NCBI GenBank assembly: GCA_023055355.1 | Contig: JALJCS010000015.1 | Location: forward strand, 16,419,516-16,483,515 | From: Agelaius tricolor | Taxonomy: Eukaryota; Chordata; Aves; Passeriformes; Icteridae | Length of the DNA: 64,000 bases | Direction: 5' to 3' | In this document: positions 23,216 through 35,639 of the stretch, in pieces | Numbering within the stretch: the stretch's first letter is position 1 | Layout of the letters: every line of letters starts with the position of its first letter | The notes under the pieces: generated by a model | The model's input: only the letters and a program-made list of their open reading frames with translations | What the model was told of the DNA's origin: nothing | Databases searched by the model: none | Translations under genes and position numbers: made by a program

Positions 23216-24289
23216 GTAGAACCTCTCCCAGACATGCAGCAATGCACAGCAGTGAAAAAAAGACTGCAATTTTGCAAAATATTGTTTAAAATAAATTTTT
23301 ACTGAGGTTAATAAGTGCTACTGTTGAGTACTGTTAATTACAAGCAAGAATAGATGGGGGCATTAAACAGAGAGAATTTATAAGACTTCATTTCATAAAA
23401 TTAAAATGAGCATTCTTTTCCCCCACATAACTCTTTCATTCAAGGAGAAGTAAAATATTTTGTGAAACTTCCTTACCTCTCTATTCTGTTCCTGGGGTTT
23501 GCAATCAGTTTCTTACTTTCCTATTTTGTTCCTTTCTTGCCTAGTTTGTTCCTTTCATTTCTACCTGTTTTGTATCTGGAGGGAGTTTTAAGGAGTAAAA
23601 AACCCACAAACATCTTTGATTTCCCTCTCGCTCTCTTGAAAAATCCCTGGAATTTGCAAAAACTTTTGCCACAGGAACTTTAACTCAGCACCATTACCCC
23701 AGTCCACTACAGTTATGATAATCATAATTTCTAGCAGTGTCTTTTCTTAGCCATGTCACTGGCAATATTTATTTAAAGAGGAATATTGTGGGAATAAAAC
23801 ACTTTTATCCATCCAAACATCAGCTCACAGAATTGCAATACCCCCCTCCAGAGACATGCAGCTTCACCCATCTTTAGAAATAAACAATTAGAAATGAGGT
23901 ATCATTAATGTATACAATGAATATTCTTACTCTCAGGCATAAAATTCACTTGTGCAGTTCAGTTTAATGCACAATGGTGTGCACTTTTTTTTTTTTTGTG
24001 TACTAAATACATCTAAAAATGTAAGAATCTACCCCACAAAAGCCCTACTTGAAGAAATAACCCAAAGCTTAGCTGATTAGGTGGGCTCAGTGCACAACAA
24101 GGGTCGCACACATTGTGCACATCTGGGCATTGCATCCCCGCTTTGCCAGTGCTCCTGGGGGGAAACCGTCAGCACCAGAACCTATGCAGAAATCTGCCCT
24201 TAAATGCAAAAAAAAGTTTATGGAGAGCATCTCCCTGAGTTGGGAATACCTAATCCCAACCAATTAGAGCTGCTGGAGCAGTGGGGAGG
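23216..24289. other. Non-coding stretch with poly-T
   Basis: No gene is seen. A poly-T run lies at 23985-23997. A pyrimidine-rich patch with repeated TTTGTTCCTTTC-like words spans about 23510-23570. Confidence 0.5.
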
Positions 24290-24365
24290 ACCCGGGAGGA
24301 GCCGAGGTGTGCCAGTGCGTGCCCAGCCCTGCGAGCGCTCCTCCCGCGCCTCTCGTGCGGCGCAG
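24290..24365. promoter_or_regulatory. Miniature CpG-dense islet
   Basis: About ten CpGs are packed into roughly 75 bases at a GC content far above the flanks, immediately followed by AT-rich DNA. The islet opens with the palindrome CCCGGG. It resembles the 21.33 kb and 27.5 kb islets. Possible roles are a small unmethylated regulatory element or a cryptic promoter. No exon is evident beside it. Confidence 0.4.
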
Positions 24366-27044
24366 TTTATTCTTTGTGGCACGCTCTTAACAGCCCAGTA
24401 TTTCATTCTTGTCCCCAAGGTAATTGACAAAACAGGTTCCTAAAGCTATTTAACAATTTTAATGACAGCGGCTGAAAGATACATTTAAGAAAAATAACAT
24501 TCTGAGCCAAACGTTTTTTTTGTCAAGTGACAGGGCCCCCAAATTTGCTGCTCCGTGGTGTTCTGTTTCTGTAAAAACTCTCGTTGAGGCTGTAGGTCAC
24601 AAAAGAAGAATGAAGCCCTGGAAAAAGATACAATGACTACTTAATACTGTGTGGGATTATAAGCAGTGGCCTGTGGCAATTCCTTATGTCTCTCTGGGTA
24701 GTGATGCTTTTCCAGCACCATTTTTTGTCATCACACAATTCCATTGTGAAATACTCTTTTCATGAAGGAGGAAGAAAGAGCCGGTTACACCCTGCAGTGT
24801 TTTAGGGAAGACTAAGAATCATGGTTTGCAGGGAGTATGTGTGAAATATGACATTTCATTATGTGTAATTATTTTTTAACCAGTAATGTCCATGTTGAAA
24901 TGAGTTTCTTATTTTTGGAATGCATGGGGAGTGGCTGGGGAGGGGAGTCATGTTTTTTTCCCTGTTAATAAACTCAAGTCATTCTTATGCTAAAGCAATT
25001 TCTCAACAAAACAAATTTCTCTCCATCTGGGTAATGGCACACCCAAATGTGATTACATTACAAGAGATTTTAAATTAAATTTCAAGGTAGGAGAGTTATT
25101 AATCCAATGCATTTGTCTTTATTATCATTGGATCTAAAACAATAAAAGACTTGAACTCACTTTTAAATGGCAGTACAGTACTGACTTCTTATAGCAAGTG
25201 GGTTTGACCTGAAATCCTCAGAAATTTATGTGTTTTGGGTCAGGCCCCAAAACTCTTTAAAAAGGTGGAGCAGGAATGGCTATATCCACCCCAGAAGGAC
25301 AGAGGAGTTACCAAAGAGTTTCATTTGGTTTGGATTTCTTCTGAACTCAAACAGCAGTATCACACACTGCTCCAGGAGTTCTCCTAAGCCACAGAGCTGA
25401 CAGGGCAGCAAAGAGGCAGAAGATACAGAACTGCCACAGTCAGAATTACACATATTCCAGATTGATAGCAAATCAAGACACCACCTTGAAAAATCAGACT
25501 CTGTATTTTTAACAAACTGCTAAATGTTGCCCACTCTGATATTTCAAAAAGTGTTTGCATGCACATGCAAAGGAATTGGATGCCCAAATGACTTGTGTTC
25601 ATCTGCCTTCTTGTGTTCACAGGCATTCAGATTACATTTTGGATGCAAAACCAATTTTGTTTAAGTCCATAGCCAAGAAAATGCAGTAAATAAATACAGA
25701 ATGTATGAATCCCTCTTGAGTACTGTTTTTCAATCAATCACATATGAAATTGCCACTATCTCTGCTTATAAAATGAATGTGATCAGAATTTGTCATCGCA
25801 GCATTATTTGTCCACTTTTTTCCTGACAGCTATCATCTGATTACATTTGATCCAGCAAAAGGACATGGATTCTACCAGCTCTTCAGAACAACAGAAAAAA
25901 AACCCAAAACCACAGGAAGTAGCACGCTAAGTAATTATATTACAAAAAGTTACTGCATGATTCTCTAAAAAAAACATAATTTTACAAAACACCCATTCCT
26001 CGCATTTCAGCCCTTGGGGGACAAGCATGTCTTAGGTTCAGCTCATTCCACCCCCTGGATTTTGGGTGTTGGGCTTCCAAAAGCCCCAAGGCAGCAATGG
26101 CAGTGATGGGCAGGACAGGATGCCCTGTGCCAGAGGCAGCCCAGGAGTTCCAGCGTTTCCAAAAGCCAAATCTGAGGCATAGGCAATGCCAGAAACACTG
26201 GTGGGTGAGGGTTTTGTGGGAGATCAGAGTAGTGCCTTTGTGTTATTCTGAGGGGACTTCCCCTTTTCCACACAGAGTAGGGACTGGGCTGTTCCATGCA
26301 GTATTTCTGGGATTAGTTTTTGTTGCTTTGGAAATCCACTATTTTAGTGCAACAGCGTGAATGCAAATGCACACTTGTGACAGCAGGTAGCACATAAAAG
26401 CATGTTTTTCTAGTTAATACAAGTGTCCCACTTAACAGCACACTCTTCCTGAGGACTCCACTGCAGCACAGAAGCAGGCAGCGCATTTCAGCGTGGGCAT
26501 TCATTGCCACGCAGAAACAACTTAATCTTCACAGCATTCCCTCAGTAACTGCCTGTGCATGAGATTTCCAAATGCTCAGACATAATTCTCTCACTGGAGA
26601 GTACAGGCTGATTATGACAAACTCCATCAATTTTATTAGCCACACAGATGTTATAGATATATGTGAAAATCAACCATAATTCTTCCTGTGATGTGCATAC
26701 TGGCACTGCTGCAGACTGTGTCTTTCCCCTTCACAACCCCGGAGCTTACAGGCTTCCTGCCATTCAGCCTCCATGTGGCCCCCGAGCTAAGATGCTCTTA
26801 AAAAGAGAAATATTAAAAGGATTAAAAATGACACTACTGCGCCAGTGGGTGACTGCAACTGAGAGTCCTGGCTGCTGCTGCAAACTGAAGGGAAATGCAG
26901 GGATGGGTTTGCTGCCCTGTGATCTGGATGTGGTGGGGGTTTCTCCTCCAAGGTGCTCCTATCCAACAGGTTTGTGGGGATAACTGCAGTGGTCCCCCAG
27001 TGAGCATCTCTGGTGCTGAATACCATGGGGCTGCATCTCTGAAG
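24366..27044. other. Non-coding stretch with scattered AT-rich motif clusters
   Basis: No gene is recognised. Sub-blocks at about 25030-25180 (TTATTAATCC and ATTATCATTGG words) and 26555-26700 (TGATTATGAC and TTTTATTAGCC words) have enhancer-like texture but only weak support. ATCAATCA near 25733-25740 is a reverse PBX/HOX-type core. A short minus-strand frame (26043-26297) is probably chance. Confidence 0.4.
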
Positions 27045-27058
27045 CTGGCAGGGGGCAC
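27045..27058 (+). promoter_or_regulatory. CTCF-like site, plus orientation
   Basis: The 14-mer CTGGCAGGGGGCAC agrees with 12 of 14 positions of the CCASYAGRKGGCRS core consensus, including the whole YAGRKGGCRS half. It lies about 0.45 kb left of a CpG islet. This is a motif-level call. Confidence 0.4.
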
Positions 27059-27484
27059 AGCTGAGCTGCACAACCACTGAGGTCCTCCTGTAGTCCTTCT
27101 TCATACTTGCCGTGAGGTCACGATGCCCACTATGTTTGTCTATGCAAGGCTGGGGCAAAATGTGCTCTTGAAGAGCTGTGAGAAATATTTTCATCAAGAT
27201 CATTCAGCCAGAGCCTTCCCTGGCTCCCAGCACTGCGTCTCAAGGGCTCAGCAAGCAAAAGAAAAGTGATAGGAACAATTTAAAGAGAAAGATGAAGCCT
27301 AGAAGGGGTTGATGGCTTAAGTCCCTATTGCAGGGCACCTCTAGGAAGCCAGGGAAAGAAGCTGAAATGCAGATTTATCCTGGAGAGGAAGGTCCAGGAG
27401 TGAGGAGACCCATAAAGGCCCATCCCTTAAACCCTCTGCACCTGAGCCTTCCCATCTGTAGCAGGCCCTCAGGTTGAATAACTT

Positions 27485-27990
27485 GGGGAGTGCATCGGGC
27501 CGTACGTGCGGGCTGAGAGCAATTAGCGACGGCGAAGCGCAGAGAAACCGCTGGCGGAGAGAATCACAGCGATGCAAAGTTATTATGGGCACACAGTTAC
27601 CATAGTGATTGGTGTCTCAGAAATGCTAATAATAGTAAAATAAATAATACAGGCCAGGCAGGAAGAGCCCCTAGAGATGAATGTGAGCTGCTCCCCTCCA
27701 GAGGGACTGTGTGTACTGCTTTCTCAGCGCTCCTCGCCCCGCGCTGGCTGCGGCTCAGCTCCCTCCCGGGGTAACACACTGTGCTGCTGCGAGCGCTGGG
27801 TCAGCCAAGTGAAAGCGGAACTTTTAAGTGCTTTATTATTTTCAGGAGTCGTCAGAGAAAACAAAACCCCCACAACTGCAAATAATTGAATACGTCAATA
27901 ATATTTTGACTCATTCATGTCTTGCGAGGTTTCACTGTGGCCCTGTTAAGTACTTCATTGCTGTCCCTCCAGTGATGTTAATTAAGCTCA
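27485..27990. promoter_or_regulatory. Two CpG-dense cores with adjoining regulatory block
   Basis: Core 1 (about 27494-27573) has some eleven CpGs in 80 bases, with TACGTGCGGG and, at its right edge, an octamer-like ATGCAAAG near 27572. Core 2 (about 27725-27815) has about ten CpGs with CCGCG and GAGCGC words. The stretch from 27830 to 27990 is AT-richer, with TTAATTAAGC near 27979. Together they form the strongest CpG concentration in the window and could be an unmethylated promoter or developmental regulatory element. Small open frames here are by-products of GC content. Confidence 0.42.
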
Positions 27991-30900
27991 CCATAGGCTC
28001 ACCAGCCCTTTTTCTCCCCTCTCTCTTTCTTTCTCACTATTTTTTTTTGTTTTGTTTTAAAACAAGCAAGCAGTTTTCCCAAGTATAAGGCCTAGCAATG
28101 GGAGCTGTGGTACAGTGGAAGGCACCAAAGAAAACAGAAAGACTAAGGATGAAGCATGCTTCAGTAGGATGATCAATGTTCCTCCATAAATTGGTTTGCC
28201 AGCAATATTAGCCAAGAGATTGTGAAAGTCTAAAGGAAGTGTTAAAGATCCATGCCAAACAGACAAATAAATAGCATCCATCCTCACCGTTGGACCACCA
28301 GCATGCTAGAGTTTGTCTTACCCAGATCCAAAGGGATGTACCAAGCCAAATATCTTAGGTGGGCATTTCACTGCTCACTTGGGTAATTCTGTATTTATGT
28401 TACATTCAAAATGTTTTTATCAACAGGGGAAAAAAATCAACAGGCTTTGAGCAAACAGTAGGCCAGGGGAAGGAAATACACCTGCTCTGTCCCCTCAAGT
28501 GTCTTTCACTGAGTTTTCTATCTTAACTAAATCAGAAAAGAAAATGCTACTTTGCATCCCCCAGGATGAGTTGTCCAGCCCACCTTACTCAAGCAAACAT
28601 AGTGTTTTACAAAGCTTTTTCAATACAACCAATTCTCTCCTTTTGATTGAGAGAAATCATTTCTCTCAGTGTACTGAATTCCATTAAGCTGGAAATGCAT
28701 TTTTTATGCTTTTTAAACTAGAAGAGTAGGAGTATTGGTCAGTGCCAATCAGAATATGAATAAAATTCTTTAGCAAGCTTTGGCCAAGAAATAAGTCTTT
28801 TTCCCAGGTTTTGCTTGCTGAAGGTCAATCAATGTTCCCATCTCTCATTTTAGACTCCAACTACATGTGCAGGTGATAAATTAGGTTAATACATTTCCTA
28901 AAATACCCAGAAACACTAAATCCAGTGCTGAGAACTGCACCTATGGAATCGCCACTGACACCGAGCAGCTCTAAGTCCACCTCTGCTCTTCCTGATGTCT
29001 CTTCTTACAGTCTGTGCAAGGATGGTCAGAGGGAGCAATTTCTGCATCTGGCTGGCTTACAAGGACACACTCATTCTGGGTCGCTGCATGGCAAACCAGT
29101 GAAGGGAAGAAAAATAATTTGGTGCCTTTCCTTCAACTCGAACAATACTCTGGCACATTCTGGCCTTGTGCAGTGTCCTTTCTGGCCCCCAGGCAAATCA
29201 TCCAAACCACCTCAATTAATCTCTTCCCAGCTTAACAGCAGCTAGATGGGCTATCTGATGGAAAAAGATGCTGAAGAAGCGTTCTTTTATCTCTTGGAAC
29301 AGTCCAACCTAATGGAAAGTACCAGTGAAGCCTCCATCTACCAACTTTATCCTGAGTTGGCATAAGCATTTCAACAGAACTGGGCACTTGTGTGATGAAG
29401 AAACACAAAGAGAGATGAGTCACCAGTGGCACTCGCATGGCAGGGCTGAGAGAGGGGACAAAAATGGGGGTGGAGGTGGTTGGTTAGGAAGATGAGGCAC
29501 TCCATTTTTGCCATGACTCACACATAAGAATCAATCAGCAATAAGATGCAGAGACGTCATGAGGAAAGATGTGGCAGGAAAAGAAGTTTCCGCCCTTTCC
29601 AAGCGTGATCATGGTAGAAGCACAAATGGGTAAAAAACGCGACAGTGGAAAAGGAAGTGAAGGGGAAAAGCAAAGACTATGTAATGCCTCCAGTTTCCAC
29701 AAGTGCTGGGTCTTGATGTTCAGTTGGTTTCTCAGATACTCAGGAACAGAGATGGTTGCTTTGAGTCGTAAATGAATCAGAAGATTGTAGGGAAGCCAGC
29801 AGAAGAAAGATGACATCGCAGACAGAAAGTTTGCAATTTAATGTAATAAGGAAAGCACTGAATAAGCAGGAAGGAATTGAGCTTTATTTGAGCAACAGTT
29901 TACTCATATCAAGATGAGTTTTGAAGATGCTGACACGTGGTTGGTGATAACCATCTCCCAACCTCTGAGTGCTTCTCCATAGGTATGATTGTGCAAACCA
30001 GATCTCCTGCTCATCTGCCTGGCTTTGTTCTGAGGAACAGAGGAAGGGACCAAACAACAGTGTTGGAGGATGAAATGGAGTAGCTAGAACAAGTCAACTA
30101 CTGACCAGAAGATACTCAAATTTCAACAATCAACCACAATATTTCTAGGAATTAAAGGTTTCCTCCCTTAGACTGCCCACACAACCACTCCAAGCTCATG
30201 GCTGTATTAGATAGACCTTTGATCCATACACATTTGACTGAAAAAGTTTGGATGTAGAGCATTTCTTCCAAGACAAATATCAAGGACCTCTTCAAGATGA
30301 CCAGATGCATTTTGTGCCCTTCTCCTCAGGCTGCCCAACACATATGCCACATAAACCAAGAAGTGATGTAGCTTCTCCCTCCCACAGTCAGCTTCCATAC
30401 ACAGTATTTGGGATTTTTCCAGAAGAATCAAACAATCTGGCCTATTGCCATATCCAATTATGTCACACAGAATTAGTCCTTTTCTGTCCCTTCTGTTTGT
30501 GGCCTGGTTGTTTTAGGAATATAAAACCTATCTATGCTTACACAACACTACTGTAGTATTTCCCTACAGGAGCAAGTGAGGAGTAGAGAACCAGGCTGCC
30601 AATTACATCTGCTCCTGCCATGGAAATGGTGTCCTCCTCCCAGGCCACTGCCTCCTGTTGTAAGCAGAATATAATCCCAGCCCTGAGACTGCAAAATCAG
30701 CAGTGGGATGTCAGAAATCTGCTCTCCTTACTCCAGAGCTGGATTTCCAAGGCACAGCTCTTCATGGGCACAAGACACATATGAATAAATCTCACACTGG
30801 CTTCAGGATGACACAGAAACATTCACCTAAAGCACAAACCCACCTATTTCCACCTACTCACACCTCTGAAGAGATTGTCATTTGTTCCTTTACAAGTGAC

Positions 30901-33900
30901 TAGTGTTATGCCTGTGGCTCACAGCTAGTTAACTGATAAAGATGTTAACTATTGAGTTTTCTAAACTGACATAAAGTAATCCAAAACTTCCTTAACCATC
31001 TCACAGTCCAATTTCTCCACTTCTCTATTTACAGTTCATAATCACTGACTTTGTTCAAGAACTGCCTTAGGTTCCAGTGTGCCCATTCCTGCTGCGTTTC
31101 TAGCACTCTGAAAGAACTGTATTATGAACTAACATGAAATAATACTTGGAAACAAAATTGCCACCAAAGCTATTGGATCGGTTAAGGGAAAACATAATTA
31201 AACAGCCCACACTGAATTAGTAGAATTCTTACTAATTAATGTATATTTTGGTTTTGTATAATTTCAAATTGACAAAAATATGACATATGCTACCAAGAAA
31301 GATTATGCTTTCCTTCTGCTACAAAAAAAAAAGCCTTTTCCTGCTCCTTTCTGTTATTTTAAGGCTGAGTGTTGAACAGGTATACTTCACTTTTTAACAT
31401 AACAGCAAAACTTCCAGTACTGAGTTATTTCTTCAGTTCAGCACAGGTTTTTTGTTGAGCAATGTTAGAAATACGAAATGCTTCAGAGAGATGATTTGGT
31501 AGCACTTGTTCCCTTCTCATCCATAGGAGAAAACTGCAATCATCCCTTGTATGCAATCATCATAGTTCACAGTAAGGTGGACCCTGGCTTCATTTAAAGC
31601 AGTGCTATTCCTATCTAGAAGTGCTGGGATTTAAGCATGTGACTCCCATTAACATTAATGACAGTTATATGTTTAAAACCTCTGCACATTGTGATGGGAA
31701 TATGTTCCATAGAATCCAATTAATCTGAAGAACATTGCATACATTTGGGAACATTCATGTTGTACAATTTCACTGGCATATGGATTTGTCCTCAATAAAG
31801 CTTGCTAGTATCTGGTAACAAAGACATTAACAATCTATTGTACATTTACATAAGGCAGGACTAGACTATATGTTTTCCCAGCTCAGTGTAGGAAGCTACA
31901 AAGAAGCTTTTGAGTGTAAACAAATACAGAATTGAGAAAATAAGGAAGATGAAGGTATTTTAAGAATGTGAATATTTGGAGAATGCTGGGGAATGAACAC
32001 AGAGGAGGCTGTTTGCTTATAGGTTGGACGCATTTTCAAAAGAAATCAAGCAAACACAAAAAAAAAAATTTAAAAAAAAATGGAGGGAGGAAAAATAGAA
32101 TATTCAGATTCCATCTGTTTCCCACACGCTGAAGATAATAACGTGAATGGAAGTGATTTTGTGTTAGAGGTCAGAGCAGAGGCTGATATAGCAACCTTTC
32201 AAGATCCTGAAAAACATCATTTGATTAAAATAACTGGCCCTGTTGTTCTTGTGATCCTAAGGAGGCTATTTTCCACGAGGAAGACAACAACAGCAAAGGG
32301 AACAGTAAGTTTTAGTGCTCCAGAGACAAAGCACTAGAGACACACTGCTGCTGGAAAGTGTAACACAATGTTAAAGCACGTGATTAGTAAGCAGAAATCA
32401 GCAGAAAGTTAATAGGAAACCACAATGACAATGTGTCTGTGCAGCTCAGTGCAATAATTTCCCTCCCTTATTTGAACAGGATGAGGAATTTAACAGGACA
32501 CAGGAAAGCAATATCTTAGTAAAGAAAGAAAGGAACAACCAGAGATAAGGAAATAATGGTTCATGCCACTAAACAAGCTATTGAATTTTAAGAACATTTG
32601 TCTGTAAAAGTTTGACAGGATCTTACTTGCCCAGACCTTGATGATCCTCAGACCTTCTTCAGAAAGGTTTCCTTTGTCTAAATGGGGAAATATGCGACCA
32701 AAATTGCCTGAAATATATCATTATTTTTGAAGCATCAATTTGAAGCATGTTTTAAGGCCTGGTACTTAGAGAAGGACATTTAGGTCCTTCAGACAAAACA
32801 AGAGCCTTGAAACCATCTGGAATCTGCCTGAGAACGTGTGTGTGCAATGGATCCAAACCCACTCCCTGCACAGCTCTGTACTGATGTCACCTTCTACAGA
32901 TGGGTTCAGAGCGTTTCACACCTAGAAAAACTGCACAGTTTTGGTTTGGCCTTTGCAGTCCATTACATAACCAATACACAGGCTGAGAAGGGGGGAATGA
33001 AAACACTCAGGGCTCTGCAGCCCTGCCTTTGGGGTGTCAGAGAAGACAGTTGTGTTACAGGCAGCAGCTGAACTGACAGACTCAAAAAGCTTCTAATTAC
33101 TGGAAAGAAAAATTCAACAAGACAAAGAATTACATTTCAGGGCTTTCTCAAAAGCGCTTTAAAAATCTCTTGCTGAGCTAGGAGGGGTTATTTTTATTAT
33201 TTTCTGGCAATCTCCAGCTCTCCCTGCTAAGTTTGAGAGTTGAGAAAGTCCCAGAACTTGCACACATTCCACCCTCCTTGGACACAAGGTTTAATATTGC
33301 CTGTTGTGATTGGAAAAGGAGGAAGATATGCTCTTGAGCTTCTCTTCACAGTGAACCAGGGTACTGAGAGGGCTGACTGCACACCCCAACAGCAGCAGCA
33401 CAGCTTGGCCATTCCTCATGGGAAACAGCCCTGGCCTTGGAAATGCCCTTCACTGCCCCAGGAGAGGCACCACGGAGCTGAGCATCACCTCACACAGAGA
33501 AAGTGCCCTGACACAGCCAGAACTGCACAACAAGGGCATTTGGGAGCCAAAGCCCTTTCTCCTCCCTCAATAAGTAACAGTTTCTCTGAAATGTAGAGTT
33601 TTCTTTATTTCAGATTACTGCCGAGTCTCTGCATCTTTTTCTGTTTCTACATTCATCATGCAGCTTTTTTCTCCTAGCAGAGTTATGACCACCAAGTGTT
33701 AAAATCAACAAAGACCATTTGCAATTCATATTTTCACCTGGTATTAAATACTCATTTTATAGAAAGCAAATGCATATTTCCTTAAAAAAAAACAAAACCC
33801 AAGAAAACCCAAGAAGACCGAACAGGACTTACACTGCTTTTAGAGGCCATAATTTAAACTTGATCCTGGAAAGTAATGTTAAAATGATAAAAATATCCTT

Positions 33901-35402
33901 GTTTGTAATGTGTTAATGTTTAATGATGATGTTATTGAACCCAGAGACTAAACCCCTATCAGATGTGGTTTTGAAGAAGATACCTGAACTTTGGAAAAAT
34001 TTTCAAAGGTATTTTTCTTTCTAAGAAATAGTCAACCCCTTGTATAGGCCTCCCTCTAAGTAACTTCAAACCACATTAAGGTTTTCACCGTCTGTGTTGT
34101 GATTTCAGACCTGCTGTTTATCTATTTTAAAGATCCCTGCAGTGGAAAAGGAACTATAATTAATGAGGGGATTAGGCTGTGCTGTATACACACACAAGTT
34201 TATCTATCCATAGACATAGACACATTTTAACTTTAAGATGTGGTTTAAACTTAAAGGACTGATTGCAAAATATTGGCAAGAACCATTTTATTTAACAAAA
34301 TATCCAGTGGTTTGCCTAACATCCAATTCCACAATGACCTCGCTGACGTTATCATTTTCCAAAAGGCCAACATAGGGAGGTTTTTTAGGGTAAAAAGAAG
34401 AGCTAAGCCTCAGAATAGGGATGATCCAATGCTTTTGCAAAAGAAAAAGTCACTCCAGGCAATGCATAACCTTCCCTGACCCAGTTACTTCCTCTCCTCT
34501 CCAGTTTCAATCCCTATTTACCAAATCCAACATTCCCCCAAACACACAAGCTGCCCATTTCTATTCCATGGTACCCAAAACAATTTGATTTTCTTCTAAG
34601 GTTTTGTAGGGTTGACAATGGTCTGGTGCATAACAGAAAGACCTATATCATTCTCCCAAAATATGCCAGTGCTTATTCAAGCCAAGTAAGAACAAAAATA
34701 TTCCTTCTTTAAGGATAGTAACTTTCTAATAAATCCAGTGCAGAATGCTACAGACAGCATTTTAGAGCACACTGACACAGTACTAGCTACAAAATTATGG
34801 ACAACCCTAGGCCCTGCCAGGTTGGAGTTTAATACCAGAAATAGAATAAATTGATTCAAGAAGTCATCTTGAACACCACTGTTCAGCCTGAGTGCAGTTC
34901 AGTCTCTGATGATTAAATGTTACTTCTTTATAAGCTTCATTCTGGCCAAAACTATCTTACATTAATATTTTCACAAACTACATCCCAAAATAAACATTAT
35001 ATATGTGATACAAATACCAAAGTCATTTCAGTTCACTTATTGTGGTCATGACCACTTTGGAAAGATTATGGTGAGGGAGGAGAAATTCAATAAATCAGAT
35101 ATTTTCATGATTTAGCATTTGCAAAGGTCAGAAACCAGCACACAATATCTCTCTACTCTGAATTACACATCAGTTAATAGAAAGTGCAAAATTTTCCAAG
35201 AATACAGCCAAAACCTGGCATCTGAAAGAGGAACTTCATCGATGTGTTCTGTTCTTTGCGCTCCTCCCTCTGACCATTAAGTCCTGAAGAAATAAAATAC
35301 AATAATGGACACAAGGACTAGTTCTTAAATTAAGGAACTGACAGCAGGGGAAGGATGAATGGCAAGAAACTTCTTCCTTTAATCATGTTGTGTTTTCATT
35401 AG
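27991..35402. other. Long non-coding stretch
   Basis: No gene, RNA or recognisable transposon is seen in more than 7 kb. An 85-codon frame at 32080-32337 begins at an ATG and overlaps a donor-like GTAAGT near 32305, but no acceptor or domain supports it. Simple tracts include poly-A at 31323-31332 and an A-rich tract at 32058-32081. Confidence 0.5.
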
Positions 35403-35639
35403 CCAACATTGCACCAGACGATAAACTTAAGGAAATTTGGTAACAGAGAGGGAAGTTGAGCTTTGGGCTTCAGATGAGCTTGGAGCATTTGCAAAATTGA
35501 AGTATCTCTGGGAATTTTGCCTTAGCCAATATTTAAGAAAAGCTGTGGATTCTGCAAATTCACAGCCAAATTTCAAAGCCAGAAAGCACATCTACAAAGT
35601 TGTGGCAATGTGCACTCAATGTGATTTTCTTCCAAGACA
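35403..35639 (+). other. Exon-like segment (acceptor and donor match), non-coding if real
   Basis: A pyrimidine-rich acceptor (TGTTGTGTTTTCATTAG, ending at 35402) is followed 237 bases later by the donor-like GTAAGT at 35640. A 67-codon open frame fills the right part, but the same frame has a stop inside the left part, so it cannot be an ordinary internal coding exon. It could be an exon of a long non-coding RNA or a chance pairing of splice-like words. Confidence 0.15.

Noticed and set aside
32080..32337. 85-codon frame with a GTAAGT near its end
   Set aside because: No acceptor is found at its left, and its start lies beside a poly-A tract. Treated as chance.
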